DNA from: Bryobacterales bacterium
GTDB taxonomy: Bacteria > Acidobacteriota > Terriglobia > Bryobacterales > Bryobacteraceae
Reading direction: 5' to 3'
Length of the DNA stretch: 20,309 nucleotides
Assembly: GCA_003132865.1 (NCBI GenBank)
Contig: PKYZ01000742.1
Location: forward strand, 1-20,309
Below, piece after piece: positions 14,641-20,309 of the stretch (within the stretch, counting starts at the first letter, position 1; each line of letters begins with the position of its first letter). Under the pieces are notes generated by a model that saw only the letters and a program-made list of their open reading frames with translations, was not told the DNA's origin and did not search any database. A program made the translations under genes and the position numbers.

Positions 14641-15252
14641 ATGGCAGATACCGTTACGCAACACATGGAAATCGAACATCCCGTGCTGGATGTGATCCGC
14701 AGCCGCTGGAGTCCGGCTGTCTACTCGCCGCAACCGGTGGAGACGGAGAAGCTTCTCAGCATCTTGGAAGCGGCGCGCTGGGCGCCCTCCAGCTACAACG
14801 CGCAACCCTGGAGTTTCCTGGTGGCGCGCAAAGAGGAGCCGGAGGAATTCGCACGCATGCTGAGCTGCCTGGTCCCCGGCAATGTCGCCTGGGCGCAGCA
14901 CGTCCCCGTATTGATGATCTCGGTAGCCAAACTGCAATTCGACCACGACGGCAATGCCAACCGGCACGCCTTTCACGACACCGGAATCGCCACCGGTTTC
15001 CTGATGCTGCAGGCGGCCGCGCTGGGAGTTCTGGCGCACGGCATGGCCGGCTTCGATGCGGCCAAGGCGCGCGAGTTGTATGGCATTCCGCAGTCGCACG
15101 AGGCAGTGGCGGCTATCGGTTTGGGCTATCCGGGCGACGAGCAGGGCGCGCCGGAAGAACTGCGGAAGCGGAATCAGCGCCGCAAGCCGCGCCGGACGTT
15201 GAATCAGTTTGTATTCGCGGGCCGATGGGGACAGCCGCTGCCACTGCTATGA
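14641..15252 (+). CDS. Nitroreductase family FMN-dependent oxidoreductase
   Basis: The 203-residue protein has the nitroreductase pattern: VIRSRWSPAVYSPQPV at the N-terminus, EAARWAPSSYNAQPWSFLVA (FMN phosphate and ring contacts, about 43-62), a central HDTGIATGFLMLQAAALGVL helix, and AIGLGYPGD near the end. These enzymes are cytosolic flavoprotein dimers that reduce nitro groups, quinones or enones with NAD(P)H. The natural substrate is not evident. Start could be ATG 14641 or ATG 14665 (MEIEHPVLDV); neither has a clear ribosome site. It lies 6 nt before the SDR gene, consistent with an operon. Confidence 0.88.
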   Translation: MADTVTQHMEIEHPVLDVIRSRWSPAVYSPQPVETEKLLSILEAARWAPSSYNAQPWSFLVARKEEPEEFARMLSCLVPGNVAWAQHVPVLMISVAKLQFDHDGNANRHAFHDTGIATGFLMLQAAALGVLAHGMAGFDAAKARELYGIPQSHEAVAAIGLGYPGDEQGAPEELRKRNQRRKPRRTLNQFVFAGRWGQPLPLL

Positions 15253-15258
15253 AACGCT

Positions 15259-16053
15259 ATGAACCTCCAACTGGAAGGCAAACTCGCCCTGGTGACCGGC
15301 TCCACTGCCGGTATCGGCTTCGCCATTGCCAAGGGACTCGCCGCGGAGGGCGCGCGGGTGGTGGTGAATGGGCGCACTGACGCGCGCGTGGCCACGGCCC
15401 TCAAAGCCATCCGGCGCGACCACCCCGGCGCGCGGCTCGATGGCTTCGTCGCGGATCTTTCGCGCGCCGAAGAATCGCTCGCCGCTTACGAACGGTTCCC
15501 GAATTTGGAGATCCTCGTCAACAATCTCGGCACGTACGAAGCCAAGCCTTTCGAGCAGATCACCGACGCCGATTGGCACGCCATCATCGAAACCAATTTC
15601 ATGAGCGGCGTGCGTCTCAGCCGCCACTTTCTGCCGAAGATGAAGGCCGCCGGATGGGGGCGTATCATTTTCATTTCCAGCGAATCGGCGGTGAACATTC
15701 CCGTGGAAATGGTCCACTACGGCGTGACTAAGACCATGCAGTTGGCCCTGTCGCGCGGTCTGGCCGAGACGACATCCGGCACGGGCGTGACTGTGAACTC
15801 GATTCTCGCGGGCCCTACGCGCTCGGAAGGTGTGGAGAAGTTCGTCGAGGACATCGCAAAGACAAGGCAGATCACAACCGCGGATTTCGAGAAGGAGTTC
15901 TTCCGGACCATCCGCCCAAGCTCCATCATTCAGCGCTTCGCCACGCCGGACGAGGTAGCGGCGTTGGTGGTCTTTGCGGCGAGCCCGCTGTCGTCGGCGA
16001 CCAACGGAGCGGCATTGCACGTGGATGGCGGGACGGTGCGGTCGATCTTGTAG
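15259..16053 (+). CDS. Short-chain dehydrogenase/reductase (SDR)
   Basis: The 264-residue protein is a classical SDR. The cofactor motif is TGSTAGIG (13-20), the stabilising motif is NNLG (88-91), and the catalytic set is Ser140/141 in FISSES, Tyr154 and Lys158 in HYGVTK. NGRT at the end of the second strand favours NADP(H). The C-terminus ATNGAALHVDGGTVRSIL is typical of the 3-oxoacyl-ACP reductase-like branch, but the substrate is unknown. An insert around residues 185-215 (KFVEDIAKTRQITTADFEKE) forms a longer substrate loop than in FabG. It follows the nitroreductase by 6 nt, and the two may form a reductase operon. Confidence 0.9.
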   Translation: MNLQLEGKLALVTGSTAGIGFAIAKGLAAEGARVVVNGRTDARVATALKAIRRDHPGARLDGFVADLSRAEESLAAYERFPNLEILVNNLGTYEAKPFEQITDADWHAIIETNFMSGVRLSRHFLPKMKAAGWGRIIFISSESAVNIPVEMVHYGVTKTMQLALSRGLAETTSGTGVTVNSILAGPTRSEGVEKFVEDIAKTRQITTADFEKEFFRTIRPSSIIQRFATPDEVAALVVFAASPLSSATNGAALHVDGGTVRSIL

Positions 16054-16168
16054 TGCCGCAACCCGAGTAACCCGGGCGCCATAAAGAGTGCAGGGGTTGT
16101 CGCCGGAGGAGAAGGCAGAGGCGCGGGCTCGCCAAATCCTTTCCGGTGGCCACAGTGGGCAGGCAATT

Positions 16169-16295
16169 GTGGAGCAGACTCCAGGTCTGCGCGGGTCCTC
16201 CAGGACCCGCTCTTCGCGCGACGGAATAAGCCTATCTATCTAACCTCACGCAAGCCGACGTGGACGTCGGCCGCAGGCCTGGAGTCCTGCCCCAC
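16169..16295. repeat. REP/MITE-like palindromic element between convergent genes
   Basis: The left arm (16169-16190, GTGGAGCAGACTCCAGGTCT...) is an imperfect inverted repeat of the right arm (16273-16295), with about three mismatches or gaps over 23 nt. Inside lie two hairpins: GCGGGTCCTCCAGGACCCGC (16191-16210, 8-bp perfect stem with TCCA loop) and GCCGACG-TGGA-CGTCGGC (16254-16271). It lies between the end of the SDR gene and the end of the convergent FHA gene. It may act as a bidirectional terminator, though no T-tract follows. Confidence 0.65.
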
Positions 16296-16327
16296 AAGAT
16301 GACACAGTTACTTTCAGCGATTGTGTC

Positions 16328-18022
16328 TCAATACTCCCCGCGATACTCGATCACCACCAGCGTGATATCGTCGGCCTGCGAGGCGCTTTCGGTAAAAGCG
16401 GCGACGGCGCTTTGGACCGCCTCGTGCAAGCCTTGGCAAGAGTCCGCATGATGCTCCGCGACCACCTGGCGGAGCCTCTGCCGGCCGAAAAATTCGCCTT
16501 GCAGGTTCTGCGCTTCGGTGACTCCGTCGGTGTAGATCACGATCTTATCGCCGGAAGCCATCGCGGTTTCGCTGACCTCGAACTCCGCGGACTCGATGAG
16601 CCCCACCGGCATGGCGGTCGCGGCCAGCGACTCGATGCCGCCCGCCTGCCGCACGATGAGCGGCGGGCAATGGCCGGCATTCACATAATGCAGCAGGCCG
16701 GCGCGCTCCAGCAGGCAATAGAAAACCGTGGCGTATTTCTCACCCGCGGTGCGCTCATTCAAGAACACGTTGATGCGTTCGAGGCGCTTGTGCAGGGCGG
16801 CATCGTCATGGCTCACCGCCAGGAAGGCGCCTTGCAACAACGCGGCCAGCAGCGCGGAGCTGACCCCCTTGCCGGAGACATCGGCAACCACGGCCGTCCA
16901 GGCTTGCGGGCCGGAAGGGATCACATCGTAATAATCGCCGCCCACCTGGTGCGAAGCCACGCTGCTGCCGCAGGCGCGGAACCAGCCATCGGCGGGCAGG
17001 CTGCGCGGCAGCAGGCTCTGCTGAATGGTGCGCGCCACGTCCAGCTCCTCCTCGATCTTCTGCTTGATGCGTTCTTCCTCGAGCAGGCGGGCATTCTCCA
17101 GAATGGTGGAGGCTTCGATGGCCAGGGTTTGCAGCAGTTCGCGATTGCCGCCCGCCAGGTCGGCGGTGTCCAGGCGGGAATCCATGTAGAGCACGCCGGC
17201 TGTCTCCTCGGCCGTGGAGAGCACGTTGGTCGCATCGCCGCGCAACTTGCCGATGCGCACCAGCGGCACGGATATGACGCTGCGCAGTTCAAGGTCAACT
17301 ACGCTGCGCTCCGGCTGGAATTCGCCGGTGCCCTGCGGATCGAAGTTCATGGAGAACAGGTCGCGGCGCTGCTCGAGGGCGCGTTTGATGACGCGCCGGG
17401 GAACACGCAGGTCGCTGGCCGGGAGCGTCGCGCCCTGGCGATTACGGGCCACGCGGGTCTCCAGGTCGCCGCTGGTGCGCAGTAACAGGAAGCCGCGTTC
17501 GGCGCCGGTGATGGCCAGCGCCGCATCCACCACGGAATTGAGCACGTCCTGGAGAGATAAGCCGGTTTGCAGGGTACGCGCCACATCCAGAATGGCGCGC
17601 AGCTTGGCCAGGTTGGCGCCGGCGCCCGGCGCGCCGCCGATGGGTCCGGATTTCTCGTGCGCGCCGAATTGGTCGATCAGCCGGTTCAGCTCGGCGCCCT
17701 CCATGGCGAAGATGAGCTGGTAGGAATCTGGAAAGCCGAACTCGATGCGGTCGGAGTTGCGCAGCGCATGGCTTTCCACGCGCTTGCCGTTGACATAGAC
17801 GCCATGCCGGCTGCCGGCGTCTTCAATCGTGTATTCGCGGCCCTCCCGCACGATCCGGGCGTGCACGCGCGAGGCGCGGCTGTCGCGCAGGATCAAGTCA
17901 TTGTCGGCCTGGCGGCCGATTTTGAAAGGCAGCGGCGCGAGATCCACGCGGGAGCGGTGGCCGCTGGGATCGATGACGATTACGGAGGCCGAAGGCGCGA
18001 CCTCCGCCGTGGCCGTGTCCAT
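16328..18022 (-). CDS. FHA - GAF - PP2C (SpoIIE/RsbU-type) serine phosphatase
   Basis: With start ATG 18022 the protein has 564 residues. An FHA domain spans about 30-105 (IGR at 35-37, SRVH at 51-54, GVYVNG at 74-79), which binds phosphothreonine. A GAF sensor domain follows at about 145-310 (AERGFLLL, SVISVPLVRIGKL, GVLYMDSR). A helical linker (LLEEERIKQKIEEELDVART) leads to a PP2C phosphatase with metal-binding motifs VGGDYYDV, VADVSGKGVSSALLAALLQG, NAGHCPPLIV, YTDGVTEAQ and ADDITLVV. Such proteins dephosphorylate anti-sigma-antagonist-type partners in the cytosol. The start overlaps the Fur stop (TGATG), indicating coupling. An upstream extension to 18160 lies inside the Fur gene and is compositionally a shadow. 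Confidence 0.9.
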   Translation of the reverse strand: MDTATAEVAPSASVIVIDPSGHRSRVDLAPLPFKIGRQADNDLILRDSRASRVHARIVREGREYTIEDAGSRHGVYVNGKRVESHALRNSDRIEFGFPDSYQLIFAMEGAELNRLIDQFGAHEKSGPIGGAPGAGANLAKLRAILDVARTLQTGLSLQDVLNSVVDAALAITGAERGFLLLRTSGDLETRVARNRQGATLPASDLRVPRRVIKRALEQRRDLFSMNFDPQGTGEFQPERSVVDLELRSVISVPLVRIGKLRGDATNVLSTAEETAGVLYMDSRLDTADLAGGNRELLQTLAIEASTILENARLLEEERIKQKIEEELDVARTIQQSLLPRSLPADGWFRACGSSVASHQVGGDYYDVIPSGPQAWTAVVADVSGKGVSSALLAALLQGAFLAVSHDDAALHKRLERINVFLNERTAGEKYATVFYCLLERAGLLHYVNAGHCPPLIVRQAGGIESLAATAMPVGLIESAEFEVSETAMASGDKIVIYTDGVTEAQNLQGEFFGRQRLRQVVAEHHADSCQGLHEAVQSAVAAFTESASQADDITLVVIEYRGEY

Positions 18023-18567
18023 CACGCGGTGCGCTTGGCGCGGCGCCGATGCGGCGCGCCCGGCCCAGGGGGCACCCCGCTCGCCAACGGCGCGTCCGGA
18101 AGCCCGTGCTGCCGCGCCCTGTCCAGTTCCAGCGCGCGCAACGACTGGCAATGGGCGCAATATCCGCCGACCTCGGTGCGCGCCAGCAGGATTTGAAATC
18201 CGAAGTGGCTTTCGATCTGCTTGCGCAGCCGTTGCAGGGGTTCGCCGAAAAACTCCTCCACTTTGCCGCAGCGCAGGCAGATGACGTGCGCGTGCTCTTG
18301 CTTCAGCCGGGTTTCGTAGTAGTGCTGGTCGCCCGAGTGGTGCATGAGGTCCAACTCATCCACCAAGCCGCCAGCCTTGAGCATTTTCAGCGTACGGTAG
18401 ACCGTGACGCGGTTTAGCTTGGGATCTTTTTCCTGGGCCAGTTGGAACAACCGCTCGGCATCCAGATGCTGTCCGGTCTGGTCGATCAGTTCGAGCAGGA
18501 TCTGCCGCTGGCGGGTGAGGCGCACGCCCTTCTCGCGCAGGGAACCTTTGATGGAGTCGACGGTCAT
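18022..18567 (-). CDS. Fur-family metal/peroxide-responsive repressor
   Basis: The 181-residue protein starts MTVDSIKGSLREKGVRLTRQ with the Fur winged helix (DPKLNRVTVYRTLKMLKAGG as recognition region), continues with the metal-site segment DLMHHSGDQHYYETRLKQEH, then HVICLRCGKVEEFFGEP and GGYCAHCQSL, which give two CxxC pairs for structural zinc. Which metal or signal (Fur, Zur, PerR) it senses cannot be decided; HHSGDQHYYE is compatible with a Fur/PerR branch. The last 35 residues after the second CxxC are a low-complexity Pro/Arg tail, unusual for the family. It is the first gene of a coupled pair with the FHA-GAF-PP2C phosphatase. Confidence 0.9.
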   Translation of the reverse strand: MTVDSIKGSLREKGVRLTRQRQILLELIDQTGQHLDAERLFQLAQEKDPKLNRVTVYRTLKMLKAGGLVDELDLMHHSGDQHYYETRLKQEHAHVICLRCGKVEEFFGEPLQRLRKQIESHFGFQILLARTEVGGYCAHCQSLRALELDRARQHGLPDAPLASGVPPGPGAPHRRRAKRTA

Positions 18568-18581
18568 AACCGGCTTCTCAC

Positions 18582-18590
18582 ATTCTAGCA
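18582..18590 (-). promoter_or_regulatory. Extended -10 promoter of the fur-phosphatase operon
   Basis: TGCTAGAAT lies on the minus strand, 14 nt before the Fur ATG at 18567. The likely transcript start gives a leader of roughly 8 nt. No convincing -35 box is seen. Confidence 0.35.
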
Positions 18591-18642
18591 GGGGCTAGGG
18601 CGGCTTTTTCATAACCCGTTGGGGCCGCAGCCCATGGGCCAC

Positions 18643-19501
18643 TCACGCGCCGGCGGCCGCCGTCGCGGGTTCCCAACGGATATCCGCGGTGTCGCGGAAC
18701 TCCGCCACCCGACGGAGGAAGAACACGTGCCGGTTCTGCACCGTCAGCACGCGCTCGATACCCGCGCGGACTTCCTCAAAGCTGGCCGGGCCGGCAGGCG
18801 TCCTGGCGCGTAGCTCGGCGATGTGGAAGCCGAAGGGCGTAGTGAAGATACCGGTGCGCTGGCCCGGTTCGAGCGCCCGGATCGCGTCCTCGAACTGCTG
18901 GACCATTTGGCCGGGGGCGAATTTGCCCGAACTCGCCACCGTTTCCCTTGCAATCGGAATAGCGCTCGGCCACTTCAGCAAACGGCAGCCCGCGCTCCAA
19001 CTCTGCCAGCGCCGCCTCGATCACCACCCGCGCTTCCTCCGCACTGCGCCCCCGGCCGACGTGCCTTACAATGTGGGCCGCCCGAAATAACCCCGGGTTG
19101 CGAAAGTTCTCCCGGTTCGCCTGATAGAAAGCTTCCACCTTGTGTGGCTCCGCCGGGGGCGCTCCGGCCATCATCTCCGCACATGTACGCTGCAGGCGGA
19201 ACTGCCGCTCGAATCGACTGCCGCAGCGCCCCTTTGTCGACCGAGCCGCGGCCGTTGGAGGCTTGTTTCTGCCGTTCGACTTCCTGCTCGACCGCCTGCG
19301 TATCGACAGGCCGCGATCACTGGCCGCCCCCAGCTCCACCAGCATGCGGTCGATTGCCGAGTGCTCCGCGGCCACGCGCAATTGCCGCGCCCGCTCGGCT
19401 TCATCGGCGATGGTCTGAAAACGGAGGTCGCGGGTGAGGCGCTGCTCTTCCTCGCGAATCCACTCCTCCGGCACGGGCTGCCCATTCACCAGGTATGGCA
19501 T
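18643..19501 (-). pseudogene. Parvulin-type peptidylprolyl isomerase (PpiC/SurA/NifM-like), three small indels
   Basis: The protein starts at 19501 with MPYLVNGQPVPEEWIREEEQ and carries a SurA-like helical N-domain. It continues through KVEAFYQANRENFRNPGLFR, the parvulin strand RAAHIVRHV, ERYSDCKGNGGEFG and GQRTGIFTTPFGFHIAELRA to a stop at 18643. To read this whole path one must leave the first frame near 19308 (to VDTQAVEQEVERQKQASNGR) and return near 19212 (ERQFRLQRTCAEMM), a compensated pair. One extra A near 18922 must also be removed to join GEFGQ to FAPGQMVQQFEDA. Such isomerases fold secreted or complex proteins; no signal peptide is seen. It starts 2 nt after an FG-GAP gene. Confidence 0.75.
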
Positions 19502-19503
19502 AG

Positions 19504-20309
19504 CTATTTGCTTGTATTGACGAGGACCATAACCCCGCCCGAAAGGTCGGGGACCACAATGTTCGGCCGTCCCGCGGAGGCCGGCTGCCCGTGCAGGTTC
19601 ACCGCCACCACGTTGCCGGGATTCTCCCCCGCGCCAATATAATAGGGCGTCGCAAAGGTGCCGTTACCGTTGCCCAGAAAGATACCGAGAGTCCCCGCTT
19701 CCATCAGGCCGATATCCGGAATGCCGTCGCCGTTCAGGTCGGCCACCATGACGGCGCCGGGGGCGTTGAGCGCGTCCGTGATCGCCTGGCTTTGGGTGAA
19801 TCCGCCCTTGCCGTCGCCTAGGTATACTACGACGCCGCCGTTCAACACCTGCCCGACGACCAGATCCAGGTTTCCATCGCCGTTCACATCGGCTAAATGA
19901 ACCTCGGCTGGGTCGCATCCTAAGGTGAACACTTTCGTGCACGGCTTGAAACTGCTCTGGGTGAATCCACCGTGCCGGTCGTTGAGCAGAATATAAATAG
20001 CGGCCCCTAATTCCGCGCCACTGGTGAGCACCAGGTCCGGCCAGCCGTCGTTGTTCAGCTCGCCCGCGCCGATATCGGTAAATCCGTATGGTGGAGGGTT
20101 CGTAGTCAGCGGCACGGGCGTTTGGAACGTGCCATCGCCATTGCCTAGCGCCAGAGAGTTTCCGGTGGTGGCGAAATCCAGCTTCCCGTCCCGGTTGAAA
20201 TCGGCTAGAGTTACAGCGCCCGTGCCCGTCGAGCCCGGCGTGGAGCTCTTGAGCGTGAAGGTGCCATTGCCGTTGTTGAGGTAGGCATCCACGGCGTCTG
20301 GTTGAGGCA
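19504..20309 (-). CDS. FG-GAP/VCBS repeat protein, C-terminal part
   Basis: The frame is open at the right edge and ends at TAG 19504-19506. It consists of repeats of about 55-60 residues with calcium-binding-like loops: ADFNRDGKLDFATTG, GELNNDGWPDLVLTSG, ADVNGDGNLDLVVGQ, ADLNGDGIPDIGLMEAG. Each is paired with a GNGDGTF or GDGKGGF turn. This is the integrin-alpha-like FG-GAP/VCBS propeller found in large secreted bacterial proteins of adhesion or unknown role. The N-terminus and any signal peptide lie outside the window. A degenerate last repeat (HGQPASAGRPNIVVPDLSGG) closes the propeller. It is followed within 2 nt by the isomerase gene. Confidence 0.85.
   Translation of the reverse strand, partial: PQPDAVDAYLNNGNGTFTLKSSTPGSTGTGAVTLADFNRDGKLDFATTGNSLALGNGDGTFQTPVPLTTNPPPYGFTDIGAGELNNDGWPDLVLTSGAELGAAIYILLNDRHGGFTQSSFKPCTKVFTLGCDPAEVHLADVNGDGNLDLVVGQVLNGGVVVYLGDGKGGFTQSQAITDALNAPGAVMVADLNGDGIPDIGLMEAGTLGIFLGNGNGTFATPYYIGAGENPGNVVAVNLHGQPASAGRPNIVVPDLSGGVMVLVNTSK

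Noticed and set aside
16054..16327. Possible CRISPR-like or tandem array
   Set aside because: Only one pair of inverted arms and two hairpins; no regularly spaced direct repeats.

Overview
The window reads as high-GC bacterial chromosome. I infer an acidobacterium of the Solibacter/Bryobacter type from the mix of genes: class II DAHP synthase, oxygen-dependent protoporphyrinogen oxidase, secreted beta-propeller proteins with DIWAVG repeats, FG-GAP proteins, a WD40-caspase and a TIR-TPR protein. That placement rests on family knowledge; there is no rRNA or other marker to prove it.

Left part (1-5170) is a patchwork of broken genes around one intact housekeeping gene. It holds the end of an RND efflux adaptor abutting half of a soluble transhydrogenase (sthA), a decayed AbiEi/AbiEii type IV toxin-antitoxin pair, an intact class II DAHP synthase, a DUF433/DUF5615 toxin-antitoxin pair whose toxin carries a 1-nt frameshift, a ccsA fragment joined in frame to the tail of glucose-6-phosphate isomerase, and a 63-residue stump of hemG/hemY with its promoter region.

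Central part (5171-9066) is a two-gene minus-strand operon: a WD40-propeller caspase-like protease (catalytic His and Cys present; first stretch with signal peptide now out of frame), then a TIR-transmembrane-TPR protein 3 nt downstream. It lies between two direct copies of the hemG leader plus first 62 codons (4639-5167 and 9067-9542), so the module looks inserted at hemG with regeneration of a complete hemG on the right. This is the best candidate for a new system: a paired protease and putative NADase/signalling protein, possibly linked across the inner membrane.

Right part (9358-20309) is mostly intact: hemG, a secreted YVTN/YncE-type propeller, a secreted DIWAVG-repeat protein, a secreted GH39-like glycosidase, a nitroreductase, an SDR oxidoreductase, then (after a REP/MITE-like palindromic element between convergent genes) a translationally coupled Fur regulator and FHA-GAF-PP2C phosphatase on the minus strand, a parvulin-type peptidylprolyl isomerase with three small indels, and the C-terminal part of an FG-GAP/VCBS protein running off the right edge.

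I saw no tRNA, rRNA, CRISPR array, transposase or integrase. Many small indels and microhomology joints occur in the dispensable genes. They may be true gene decay or sequence/assembly error; reads would settle this.
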